Assembly (NCBI GenBank): GCA_027452065.1
Contig: DAIDHC010000102.1
Coordinates: 1 to 44,647 of the forward strand
DNA: 44,647 bases
Reading direction: 5' to 3'
From: Bryobacterales bacterium
Lineage (GTDB): Bacteria; Acidobacteriota; Terriglobia; Bryobacterales; Bryobacteraceae
Shown: one piece after another, positions 1 to 9,773 of the stretch
Layout: each line of letters begins with the position of its first letter
How positions within the stretch are numbered: position 1 is the stretch's first letter
Program-made: the position numbers and the translations under genes
The notes under the pieces: generated by a model
What the model was told of the DNA's origin: nothing
Databases searched by the model: none
The model's input: only the letters and a program-made list of their open reading frames with translations

Positions 1-1361
1 TTGATCGTCCCGTGCACCAGCTCCCGCACCCGGTCGTCCCCGTCGTTGAAATCCCGCACCCGCAGCCCGCCGTAAAAATTCCTCACCATCACCCGGCTCT
101 GCTGCTCCAGCCGCAGCGTGTTCTCGACGCCGTAATATCCGGTCGCCGTCAGCGCCGCCACTCCCAGCCCCAGCGCCGCCGCTCCCCGCCGCCGGTTCGC
201 CGCGATCAACAGCGCCGCGCACAGCAGCAGCGTCAACGGAAACTCGAAGAAGCCCGGAAAAACGTGCGGCGCCATCAGGCTCACGAACGCCGCGCCCAAC
301 GCCCCCCCGAGCGACAGCATCAGGTAGAACGACGTCAGGTGCCCGGCCGCCGGCTTGCGACGCGCCAACTCCCCGTGGCAAAAATAACAGCACAAAAACA
401 GCCCCGCCGAGTACACCGGAACGCCGATCCGCGCCGCCCCGCGATTCGGAATTCCTTCGAGCCCATACGCCATCACTCCCAGCGCCACCGCCGCCGCCAT
501 CGCCGCCGCCCCCGGCCGGTACAGCGCGTCGCGCTCGAACGTCACGATGAAAGACACCAGATACAGCCCCAGCGGCAGCACCCACAAAAACGGAATCGCC
601 GCCACGTTCTGCGTCAACTGGTTTGTCGCCGCCAGCAGCATCGCCGATCCGCAGGCCGCCAGCGCCAGCCACATCGCTTTCTCGCCCAGCCCCGGGGCAG
701 GGAAGTCCCCGGCGTCCTTGCCCGGCTCCCGCGCCTCTCCTCCGCCCAGCCGCACCGTTAAGAATCCGCACAGCGCCACGAACGCCGCGTAGCCCGCCGA
801 CCACGCCACCAGTTGCACGCGCGTTCCCGCCATCGGCTCCACAACCGCCGGATACGCCGCCAGCGCCAGCATCGAGGCCAGGTTCGACAGCGCGAATAAC
901 CGGTACGGCAGCGCGCGTCCCACCCCTCCGCATCGCGCATACCAGCTTTGCAGCAGCGGGCTCGACGTCGACAACAGCAGGTACGGCAGCCCCACGGTCG
1001 CCGCCAGCAGCATCAGGATCCGCAGCGACGGATCCTCGCCCCCGCCCGGTTTCCACCGCTCGCCCGGTATCACCGGCAGCACCAGCAGACTCGCCGCCAG
1101 CATCGCCCCGTGCACTCTCTTCTGCCACCGCGCCTCCCGCCCCGCCAGCGCGTGCGCATACGCGTATCCGCCCAGCAGCGCCGCCTGGAAAAACAGCAGG
1201 CACGTGATCCACACCTCGGTGGCGCCGCCAAACCACGGCAGAATCCGCTTGGCGATCATCGGCTCAACGAGAAACAGCAGGAACGCGCTCAGGAAAATCG
1301 TGACGCCGAACATCGCCGCCCGTCCGCCGCCCCCGCCCTCCCGCGTCTCCGCTGCGGACAT
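1..1361 (-). CDS. Fused MFS-like membrane / spermidine-synthase-like protein (partial)
   Basis: The gene runs off the left edge, so only about 453 N-terminal codons are visible. Translation from the ATG at 1361 gives a hydrophobic N-terminus containing LFLVEPMIAKRILPWFGG and TEVWITCLLFFQAALLGGYA. This is the hallmark of the fused membrane-plus-spermidine-synthase family, in which a multi-helix domain precedes a Rossmann methyltransferase-like domain. The last visible residues (VRDFNDGDDRVRELVHGTI) match the entry into the synthase-like domain, so the catalytic part lies outside the window. The family is annotated as polyamine-synthase-like, but its substrate is usually unproven; inner-membrane location is inferred from the helices. 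The start lies 32 bases downstream of the end of the neighbouring OGFr gene on the same strand, so the two may be cotranscribed. Confidence 0.85.
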   Translation of the reverse strand, partial: MSAAETREGGGGGRAAMFGVTIFLSAFLLFLVEPMIAKRILPWFGGATEVWITCLLFFQAALLGGYAYAHALAGREARWQKRVHGAMLAASLLVLPVIPGERWKPGGGEDPSLRILMLLAATVGLPYLLLSTSSPLLQSWYARCGGVGRALPYRLFALSNLASMLALAAYPAVVEPMAGTRVQLVAWSAGYAAFVALCGFLTVRLGGGEAREPGKDAGDFPAPGLGEKAMWLALAACGSAMLLAATNQLTQNVAAIPFLWVLPLGLYLVSFIVTFERDALYRPGAAAMAAAVALGVMAYGLEGIPNRGAARIGVPVYSAGLFLCCYFCHGELARRKPAAGHLTSFYLMLSLGGALGAAFVSLMAPHVFPGFFEFPLTLLLCAALLIAANRRRGAAALGLGVAALTATGYYGVENTLRLEQQSRVMVRNFYGGLRVRDFNDGDDRVRELVHGTI

Positions 1362-1393
1362 GCGACGTATTGTGCCACACCCCGCCCCGCCGC

Positions 1394-1927
1394 TCAGTCC
1401 TCGCCCTCCACCGCCCGCTTCCAGTACCCCATCGTCTCTTCGGTGATGCGCTCCTTGCCCTTCTGCTTGCCCTCGCGGTACAACTCCTCCAGCGCCGCGT
1501 AGAAGGCCCGCGATTCCGCCTCCAGCCCCAGCAGCCGCGTGCTCCGCAGAATCCGCGTGATGCGCAGATGATTGTGATTGCCCGGCCACAGCCACACCGA
1601 AGTCCGGAATGCAAAATCCCCGGCTCTCTCCACCCGCCACTCGCCGCCTTCCTCCTCGAGCACGAATCCGTAAAAGCGCAGCATCCGCCGCATCGACTTC
1701 CGCAGCGTCGCCCTCAGCTCCGGCCGCGCACGAAACTGCTCCTCGCACAAGTGGATCACCACCGGAGCCCGCGGATTCACCGGACTCGGCTCGGGCAGCG
1801 GAAACATCCATTGAATGAAGTCGTGTACGCTCTCCAGCCGCTGGTCGTCCCAGGTTTGGATTTCGCTCACATACCGCCCCCGATGATCCGGCGTCGCTCC
1901 TTCGTAATAACGCACGCACGCCGTCAT
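1394..1927 (-). CDS. Opioid growth factor receptor (OGFr)-domain protein
   Basis: A 177-residue protein that is almost entirely one OGFr conserved region. Visible family hallmarks are an N-terminal RYYEGATPDHRGR, a central LESVHDFIQWMFPLPEPS, then NPRAPV, and a basic helical stretch RKSMRRMLRFYGF. The C-terminal half contains NHNHLRITRILRS and an ALEELYREGK helix. The domain was named from the animal opioid growth factor receptor, but bacterial members are short, lack the animal C-terminal repeats and have no established role. No signal peptide or membrane segment is seen, so it is probably cytoplasmic. It sits upstream of the membrane/spermidine-synthase-like gene on the same strand. Family assignment is firm; function is unknown. 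Confidence 0.85.
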   Translation of the reverse strand: MTACVRYYEGATPDHRGRYVSEIQTWDDQRLESVHDFIQWMFPLPEPSPVNPRAPVVIHLCEEQFRARPELRATLRKSMRRMLRFYGFVLEEEGGEWRVERAGDFAFRTSVWLWPGNHNHLRITRILRSTRLLGLEAESRAFYAALEELYREGKQKGKERITEETMGYWKRAVEGED

Positions 1928-2002
1928 CGCCCCACCGCCTCTTTCATCGCCTCAGCTCCTCCGGTTAATCGATCCATTCGTCCGGCTCCCCTCGCGCCCC
2001 GT

Positions 2003-3430
2003 CTACAGCGACCTCAGAAAATTGATCACGTCCTGCCGCTCGGCGACGCTCAGCCGCTCAAACTGCCCGATCACTTTGTTCGCCTCGCTCCCTTTGCTCC
2101 GGTGCTCCTCGATCGCCCGCGCCAGGTCGCTCGTCCGCCCGTCGTGCAGGAAGAAAACCCGCTGCCCCACGCCCCACAACGGAGCCGTCCGGAACTCATC
2201 CGGGCCCGCGCCGCCTTGCCGGATGCCGTCCGCCAGACCTTTGCCCATATGGTGAACCAACAGGTCCGAATACAGGTTCACCGTCCGGTTGGATAGCGCC
2301 GCGCTCGGCACTTTCGACGACCCGCTGGCAATCGCCTTCCCCGTGGTCATCGAAGGCGTGTGGCAGTGCGCGCAGCCTGTCCGGAGGAAGACCGCCCGGC
2401 CGTTGACGCTCGACTGCGTCTCCGGCGCCGGCGCCGGCGGAGCCAGCATCCGCATGAAGTCCGCGAACGCCTCGATGTCGGAGAGCACCGCCGTATACAC
2501 GTTGGCCCCGGGCGCGGCGGCCGGCGAAAAATTCAGCGTGTCCTCCGGCGTGGTGTTGAACACGCACCCCGGAGTCTCGTCCCGCTCCTGCGGGAAAAGC
2601 TGGTTCGTGATCCCCATCTCGACGTTGTACGCCTCGCCCGCGAACATGATGAGCGATTTGTTCTGCGCCTTCCATCCGAACCGCGTGATCGTCCCGTCGT
2701 TGGCGCTGGTGTTCGCGTTCCCGCCCAGGTGCGCGTTCGCGTGGCCGCGGATGCCCAGCCTCGCCTTCAGCCCCGCGTCGGCCTTCGCATTAGCCAGGAT
2801 CGCCGCATCCGGTATCGCCTCGATCAGCCCGGCTCCAAACACCGGCGTCGGAATGCGGAAGACGATGTTCCGGTTCCCGCCCTTCGCCGTCGCCGCGTCG
2901 CCGGCCGGCCCAAAATCGGGCTGCGCGATGTTGCAGCCCGCCGCGTCGCTCCGCCCTGTGATTACGAAAAGATCGTGCACGCCCCCGTCGTAGGTGCCAT
3001 CCGGACTTCTTTGGAACCGCGCCTCCCGCACCGGCCCGTTCGGCGCGATGAACCACGGCGCCGTGTTCTTCGCCCCGTTGATCGTCGCGGTTTCCATCAA
3101 CGGGTTCCGCGCCGGGCTCGTGCCCCCGGCCGCCGGCTGCGAGTGGCAGGACAGGCACTGGTTCGAGTTGAAGCGCGGCCCCAGCCCGTTGTTGCTCCCT
3201 CCGCTCACCACCTCGACATCGGCGAATCGCGCCTGCCCGTCCCGGAAATACGCCAGCTCATCCGCCGTAAGACCCGGCAGCGGACCGCCCGCCCCCGCCG
3301 CCCCGCCGCGCACTCCCGGATCAACCGGCGCCGCCGCCTGGCCGGCCCGCAGGCGCATTCCCGCCGCCGCCAGCGCGATTACGGCAATCGCGGGCAAGGC
3401 CAGCCGGGTGATTCGCTGTCGACGTGTCAT
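2003..3430 (-). CDS. Exported di-heme oxidoreductase, DUF1111 family
   Basis: A c-type cytochrome with two CxxCH motifs: QCLSCHSQ near residue 92-96, followed by PAAGG, and GCAHCHTPS in the C-terminal third. The layout matches the DUF1111 'di-heme oxidoreductase' (thiol oxidoreductase-like) family, which resembles bacterial di-haem peroxidases. The ATG at 3430 is preferred because it begins a classical signal peptide (MTRRQRITRLALPAIAVIAL) and has GGAGAGG 12 bases upstream; an in-frame ATG at 3475 would add 15 residues before the signal. The protein is expected to be periplasmic and to need cytochrome c maturation. The C-terminus (RLSVAERQDVINFLRSL) is the usual closing helix of a cytochrome c domain. 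Electron partner and substrate are not apparent from the neighbours. Confidence 0.88.
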   Translation of the reverse strand: MTRRQRITRLALPAIAVIALAAAGMRLRAGQAAAPVDPGVRGGAAGAGGPLPGLTADELAYFRDGQARFADVEVVSGGSNNGLGPRFNSNQCLSCHSQPAAGGTSPARNPLMETATINGAKNTAPWFIAPNGPVREARFQRSPDGTYDGGVHDLFVITGRSDAAGCNIAQPDFGPAGDAATAKGGNRNIVFRIPTPVFGAGLIEAIPDAAILANAKADAGLKARLGIRGHANAHLGGNANTSANDGTITRFGWKAQNKSLIMFAGEAYNVEMGITNQLFPQERDETPGCVFNTTPEDTLNFSPAAAPGANVYTAVLSDIEAFADFMRMLAPPAPAPETQSSVNGRAVFLRTGCAHCHTPSMTTGKAIASGSSKVPSAALSNRTVNLYSDLLVHHMGKGLADGIRQGGAGPDEFRTAPLWGVGQRVFFLHDGRTSDLARAIEEHRSKGSEANKVIGQFERLSVAERQDVINFLRSL

Positions 3431-3538
3431 GGGTGTTCGCCGCCTCTCCTTCACGCCGGAGGTTTTGACGATCATCCCACATCCGCGCGCCCGCCGGAGC
3501 GCCTCCGCGCCCGCCGCGCCGCCCGGCCCCGCTTCCCC

Positions 3539-4171
3539 TCAGCCCGCCAGGTCCTGGGGCCGTTCGATCCAGTAGTCCGGCTCCCATCGCGCCATTTCCG
3601 CGCGGTTTCCGTAGCCGTACAACACCGCGCAGGTTTTCACCCCCGCGCGCCGCCCCGCCTCCATGTCGGCCGCCGAGTCTCCCACAAACAGACACTGGCT
3701 CGCCGGCGCGCCCAGTGCATCGAGCGATGCCAGCAGCACGTCCGGCGCCGGCTTGGCCGGAATGCCGTCCGTGCCCTGCACATGGTCGAAGTAGTCGATC
3801 AGCCCGAACTTCTCGAGCACGATCCGCGTCGTCGGCGTCCCCTTCGTCGTCGCCGTCGCCTTGCGCCCGCCCAGCGCTTCGAGCATCCGCGGCACGCCTG
3901 GATAGATCCTCGTCCCGGCGTGGTTGCGCGCCGGATACGCCGCCCGGTATTGGAGCGTCAGCGCCTCCCGCTCGCGCTCCTCCATCTCCGGAAACAGCTC
4001 CGAGAACGTCTCGTGTAGCGTCCTGCCGATGTAGCCCTTCAGAACGTCGTGCGAAACCGGGGCGCGGCTGGCCGAAACGAGAACACCCTGGATCGCTCCG
4101 CAGATATCGTCTGCGGAGTCCACCAGGGTGCCGTCAACGTCGAACAGATAATACGGAAAGCGCGGAACCAA
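3539..4171 (-). CDS. HAD-superfamily phosphatase, phosphoglycolate phosphatase-like
   Basis: A 210-residue HAD hydrolase with cap domain. Visible motifs are FDVDGTLVDS (motif I with nucleophile Asp and general-acid Asp), ATTKGTPTT (motif II region, where many relatives have S-N-K), IPAKPAPD (motif III Lys) and FVGDSAADMEAGRRAG (motif IV metal-binding acids). It resembles Gph/PpaX-type phosphatases; the true substrate cannot be read from sequence. No ATG or GTG suits the N-terminus. The TTG at 4171 fits the family start and has GAGG about a dozen bases upstream, inside the end of ftsH. It begins 15 bases after the ftsH stop codon and is almost certainly in the ftsH transcript. The frame stays open far upstream, but only as an antisense-like extension across ftsH. 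Confidence 0.85.
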   Translation of the reverse strand: MVPRFPYYLFDVDGTLVDSADDICGAIQGVLVSASRAPVSHDVLKGYIGRTLHETFSELFPEMEEREREALTLQYRAAYPARNHAGTRIYPGVPRMLEALGGRKATATTKGTPTTRIVLEKFGLIDYFDHVQGTDGIPAKPAPDVLLASLDALGAPASQCLFVGDSAADMEAGRRAGVKTCAVLYGYGNRAEMARWEPDYWIERPQDLAG

Positions 4172-4185
4172 ACCGTCGCGCCGCC

Positions 4186-6099
<1,914 letters not shown>

Positions 6100-6131
6100 T
6101 TCATATCCCTAGCGAACAAAAAACCATAGCC

Positions 6132-7574
6132 CTATCCCTCGGACGTGGCCCGCGCCCCTCGAGATTCATTCGTCTTCGCCGCGCACTCGCTGATTTCCAC
6201 CCTCGTCCGGCTGTCCGGCGCCGCGGCGTATTCTCCGGCCGGGCCAAACCGCCGCGACCAAAGGATTTCCTTCCCGCAAACCAGCAGCGGCCAATGCCGG
6301 CGTTCCCACAGCGGGATCCGCTCCTCCTGGAACATCTCTTTCACTTTCGCCACGTTACGCCGTCCGGCCGGCTGGTAGCGGTCTCCGGGCCGCCAGTGCC
6401 TCCACTTCAGCCCCTTACCCGTTACCTCAACTAATCCAAGGACTTTTTCCCAATCTAGTTGTAATTTCAATGTATCACAGCCGCAACCCGCCGTCGGCCC
6501 GCTCACGCTCAGCCCCATCTGGCTCCCGTCCGGCATCCGCGTCGGCGACCCCACCGCCGCCTCGGCCTCAAATTCCCTCACCACTCCGTTGTCAAACCCG
6601 GCCGGCGCAATCCGGATCCGGTCGAACGACCGGAACACGTCCAGGCCCGGAAGCTGCACCCGGTCGCTCCCCTCTCTGGCCCGCGCCATCTCGAGCACTC
6701 TCTCTATATGGATGAACTCGATCTTCCTCAGGTCGCCTTTTACCGCTTCCAGCGCCCTCCGCGCCCGCCGCCGCGCCAGCGCCAGCGGAGCGTCCCTCAG
6801 CTCCGCCGCCTCCAGCACCACAACGCCGTGGCGCACCTCCGGCGCCGGCGCGATCTCCGCCCAATACTCCTCTTCGCCCCGCGCCACCTCCGCCAGTCCC
6901 GCCAGCGCCTCGTCGATTCTCGGATTCAACGTCTGCGCCATCAGCGGCAGCACCTCGTGCCGCACCCGGTTCCTCTGAAAACTCACATCGCGGTTGGTCG
7001 CGTCTTCCCTCCACGCAATGGCCCGCCCGCGCACCCAGTCCTCCACCTCCGCTCTTCCCACTCTGAATAAAGGACGGATCAACCCCTCCCGCGTCACGGG
7101 CAAAACTCCGGCCAGCCCCGCATTGCCCGTCCCCCTTGCCATCCGCAGCAGCACCGTCTCGGCCTGGTCGCTGCGGGTGTGCCCCGTCGCCACCCGCGTC
7201 ACCGCGCCCGCGCTCATCAGCTCGCCGAAAAATTTCAGCCGCGCCCGCCGCGCGTACTGCTCCACGTTGTCCCCGGCCGCCTCCGCCTCCCGCGCCGCCT
7301 CGATCGCGCGCCCATGGAACTCGAGCCCATGCGACGCCGCCAGCGCCTCGACAAACCGCGCGTCTCCCTCCGAGTCCGCCCCCCGCAGCCCGTGGTTCAG
7401 ATGAATCACCGACAGCGTGTAGCCAAAGCGCGGCCGCAGCTCGAGCAGCACTTCGAGCAGGCATACCGAATCGGCTCCCCCCGACACCGCCGCGCCGACG
7501 CGCGCGCCTTCCTGGTCACGCCCGGGCAGCATGTTATAACGAATAAGATCTTCGGCTACCCGCTCAATCACCAC
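6132..7574 (-). CDS. tilS: tRNA(Ile)-lysidine synthase
   Basis: Modifies C34 of the CAU-anticodon tRNA-Ile to lysidine using ATP and lysine, which makes the tRNA read AUA. The 480-residue protein has the PP-loop ATP pyrophosphatase motif GAAVSGGADSVCLLEV near residue 30, then VIHLNHGLRG, the conserved VATGHTRSDQAETVLLRM segment, and a C-terminal region with KWRHWRPGDRYQPAG typical of the TilS C-terminal domain. The GTG at 7574 is chosen because the following residues (VIERVAEDLIRYNMLPGRD) match the usual N-terminal helix before the P-loop; a second GTG follows directly. Its start codon is only 10-25 bases from the divergent kinase gene, so its promoter must lie inside the kinase coding sequence. 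First gene of the apparent tilS-ftsH-HAD operon. Confidence 0.95.
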   Translation of the reverse strand: MVIERVAEDLIRYNMLPGRDQEGARVGAAVSGGADSVCLLEVLLELRPRFGYTLSVIHLNHGLRGADSEGDARFVEALAASHGLEFHGRAIEAAREAEAAGDNVEQYARRARLKFFGELMSAGAVTRVATGHTRSDQAETVLLRMARGTGNAGLAGVLPVTREGLIRPLFRVGRAEVEDWVRGRAIAWREDATNRDVSFQRNRVRHEVLPLMAQTLNPRIDEALAGLAEVARGEEEYWAEIAPAPEVRHGVVVLEAAELRDAPLALARRRARRALEAVKGDLRKIEFIHIERVLEMARAREGSDRVQLPGLDVFRSFDRIRIAPAGFDNGVVREFEAEAAVGSPTRMPDGSQMGLSVSGPTAGCGCDTLKLQLDWEKVLGLVEVTGKGLKWRHWRPGDRYQPAGRRNVAKVKEMFQEERIPLWERRHWPLLVCGKEILWSRRFGPAGEYAAAPDSRTRVEISECAAKTNESRGARATSEG

Positions 7575-7599
7575 GATCCCCGGAATGGCTCTGCCCGGA

Positions 7600-9081
7600 A
7601 TGTCTCAAGAAGATAGCTTCATTGTAAGCCTCGACGCCGGCTCGTCCAGCATCCGCGCCCTGCTGTTCGATTCGCTCGGCAACCCCGTGCCCGGCTTTTC
7701 CGAACAGCTCTCCTACGAGATGACCAAGACCGCCGACGGCGGCGTCGAGGCCAACGCGGATCTCATGGCCACGCTCGCCATCCAGTGCCTGGCTTCGCTG
7801 CACGAGCGCATGCGCGCCGCCGGCCTCCGCCCCGCCGCCGTCGCCGCCAGCGCCTTCTGGCACAGCTTTCTCGGCGTCGGCGAATCGGGCCAACCCGCCA
7901 CGCCCATCCTCCACCTGTTCGACACCCGCGCCGCCGCCGAGGCAGGCGAGCTTTCCCGCCGCCTCGATGCCCGCGCCCTCCACCAGCGCACCGGCTGCCG
8001 CCTCCATTCCAGCTACTGGCCCGCCAAGCTCCTCTGGCTTTCCCGCGCCCGCCCCGATGCCTTCGCCGCCTCCGCGCGCTGGATGTCGTTCCCCGAATTC
8101 CTTTACCTCAAACTCACCGGCGAGCCCGCGCTGTCCGTCTCCATGGCCTCCGGCTCCGGCCTTTGGAACCAGCGCGCCAATACCTACGACGCCGAGCTTC
8201 TCTCCGTTCTCCCCATCACCGCCTCTCAGCTCTGGCCCGTCGAGCGCATGGACGAAGCCCAGCACCGCCTGCTCGAGCCCTACCGCTCGCAATGGCCTCT
8301 GTTCGACGGCATCCCCTGGTTCCCGGCCTACGGCGACGGCGCCTGCAGCAACGTCGGCAGCGGCTCGGTCGCCTCCTCCAGCTTCTGCCTCATGGTGGGC
8401 ACCAGCGGTGCGATGCGCGCCGTCACCGGCGCCTCCGAAGTTCACATTCCCGAAGGTCTCTGGTGCTATCGCGTCGATCGCGCACGCTCCATTCTCGGCG
8501 GCGCTCTCACCAACGGCGGCGACGTTTATGCCTGGATGCGCCGCAACCTCGCGCTGCCGCGGCCGGAGGAAACCGAAGCCGCGCTCGAAGCCGCCGTACC
8601 CGGCGCCCACGGCCTCGACCTGCTGCCCTTCTTCGGCGGCGAACGCTCGCCCTACTGGCGCGCCGATCTCCGCGGAGCCATCGCCGGCCTCAGCCTGGCG
8701 ACGTCGGCTCTCGATATCCTCCAGGCCTCGCTCGAAGCCGTCGCCCTCAGCTTCGCCTCCATCTATCAATTGATGGCCGCCAGCCTCGGCGTCCCCCAGT
8801 GCGTCATCGCCTCCGGAGGAGCCCTGCTTCACAGCCGCGCCTGGACGCAGATGATGGCCGACGCGCTCGGCGTGCCCGTCATCCTGACACCCGAAAAAGA
8901 AGCCTCCGCCCGCGGCGCCGCGCTGCTGGCCGCCGAGCGCCTCGGCCGCCCGCTGCCCGAAACGCCGCCCGGTGAAACCTTCGCCCCGCGCCCCGAGCAT
9001 CGCGACAGCTTCGCCCGCCTCGCCCGCCGCCGCGGCGCGCTGCTCGAAAAACTTTATCCGGAGAACCCTCTCAATGCCTGA
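7600..9081 (+). CDS. FGGY-family carbohydrate kinase, gluconokinase-like
   Basis: A roughly 493-residue sugar kinase of the two-domain actin-like FGGY fold. Near the N-terminus SLDAGSSSIRALLFD is the phosphate-binding loop. The segments ASAFWHSFLGV and FPAYGDGACSNVGSG, the latter carrying the catalytic-base Asp, resemble gluconokinase-type members. Near the C-terminus VIASGGALLHSRAWTQMMAD is the adenosine-binding region. It would phosphorylate a polyol or sugar acid with ATP; gluconate is the best guess but not provable here. The ATG at 7600 puts the P-loop at the usual distance from the N-terminus; an in-frame ATG at 7585 would add five residues, and both are preceded by CCGGA. The stop overlaps the start of kdsC by 8 bases, indicating translational coupling. 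Confidence 0.88.
   Translation: MSQEDSFIVSLDAGSSSIRALLFDSLGNPVPGFSEQLSYEMTKTADGGVEANADLMATLAIQCLASLHERMRAAGLRPAAVAASAFWHSFLGVGESGQPATPILHLFDTRAAAEAGELSRRLDARALHQRTGCRLHSSYWPAKLLWLSRARPDAFAASARWMSFPEFLYLKLTGEPALSVSMASGSGLWNQRANTYDAELLSVLPITASQLWPVERMDEAQHRLLEPYRSQWPLFDGIPWFPAYGDGACSNVGSGSVASSSFCLMVGTSGAMRAVTGASEVHIPEGLWCYRVDRARSILGGALTNGGDVYAWMRRNLALPRPEETEAALEAAVPGAHGLDLLPFFGGERSPYWRADLRGAIAGLSLATSALDILQASLEAVALSFASIYQLMAASLGVPQCVIASGGALLHSRAWTQMMADALGVPVILTPEKEASARGAALLAAERLGRPLPETPPGETFAPRPEHRDSFARLARRRGALLEKLYPENPLNA
7621..7626 (-). promoter_or_regulatory. Candidate -10 box for the tilS operon
   Basis: On the minus strand the hexamer TACAAT (five of six to the sigma-70 consensus) lies about 50 bases upstream of the tilS GTG, inside the first codons of the divergent kinase gene. 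No good -35 hexamer is seen at the normal spacing, so this is a weak call. It is listed because any tilS promoter has to fall within the kinase coding region. Confidence 0.25.
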
Positions 9082-9610
9082 TCTGAAAACGCTCGCCGCC
9101 GGCGTCAAGCTCCTCCTCATGGACGTCGACGGCGTGCTCACCGACGGCCATCTCTATAACGTCCCCGGCCCCGACGGAAAAATGGTCGAGACCAAAGGCT
9201 TCGACTCCCAGGACGGCATCGCCCTCCAGTGGCTCTCCTGGTACGGCATCGCCACCGGCGTCATCAGCGGCCGCGTCTCCCCGGCCACCGAAACGCGCGC
9301 CCGCCAGTGCAACATGAAGTACATCTACCAGGGCCACATCGAGAAAATCCCCATCCTCGAAGAGATCCTCCGCGACGCCGCGATCGCATCGGAACAGGTG
9401 GCCTACATCGGCGACGACCTCACCGACGTGGTGGTGATGAACCGCGTCGGCCTCGGCATCGCAACAGCCAACGCCCGGCCCGAGGTGAAGCGCAAAGCCC
9501 GCCACGTCACCCAGGCCGCCGGCGGCTCCGGCGCCGTCCGCGAAGTCTGCGAGCTCCTCCTCAGCGCCCAAGGCCACTGGGACGAGCTGCTGCGCAAGTA
9601 CGAAATCTGA
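9074..9610 (+). CDS. kdsC: 3-deoxy-D-manno-octulosonate 8-phosphate phosphatase (KdsC)
   Basis: A 178-residue C0-type (capless) HAD phosphatase that releases Kdo from Kdo-8-phosphate in lipopolysaccharide core synthesis. Motif I is LLLMDVDGVLTDG, followed by the conserved ETKGFDSQDGIAL, motif II ISGR, a Lys in HIEKIPILEE and motif IV YIGDDLTDVVVM. The tail HVTQAAGGSGAVREVCELLL is characteristic of KdsC. The ATG at 9074 lies within the end of the kinase gene (overlap ATGCCTGA); an upstream in-frame extension is only shadow sequence of the kinase. KdsC-type enzymes can also act on related keto-acid phosphates, but the match to the Kdo enzyme is good. It implies a Gram-negative outer membrane. 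Confidence 0.93.
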   Translation: MPDLKTLAAGVKLLLMDVDGVLTDGHLYNVPGPDGKMVETKGFDSQDGIALQWLSWYGIATGVISGRVSPATETRARQCNMKYIYQGHIEKIPILEEILRDAAIASEQVAYIGDDLTDVVVMNRVGLGIATANARPEVKRKARHVTQAAGGSGAVREVCELLLSAQGHWDELLRKYEI

Positions 9611-9773
9611 CCGGCTACGACTTTCCGGGACGGATCCCTTCAGCGGTGCGGTACTGAGAGTACCCACGCGCCGAGCCTGCGAAGTTCCATTTACTTTCCC
9701 CGAAAATTGCCGTACCCTCGCCTGAGTGCGCGCGCGCGGTCTCGCGTTCCCGCGAGCGCGAACCCTTATTCTC

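Noticed and set aside
7564..9141. 525-codon Gly-rich frame opposite the FGGY kinase
   Set aside because: Antisense shadow; the plus-strand kinase motifs are clear.
9650..9664. GGTACT-GAG-AGTACC hairpin after kdsC as a terminator
   Set aside because: Six-bp stem, three-base loop and no T-run; too weak to call.
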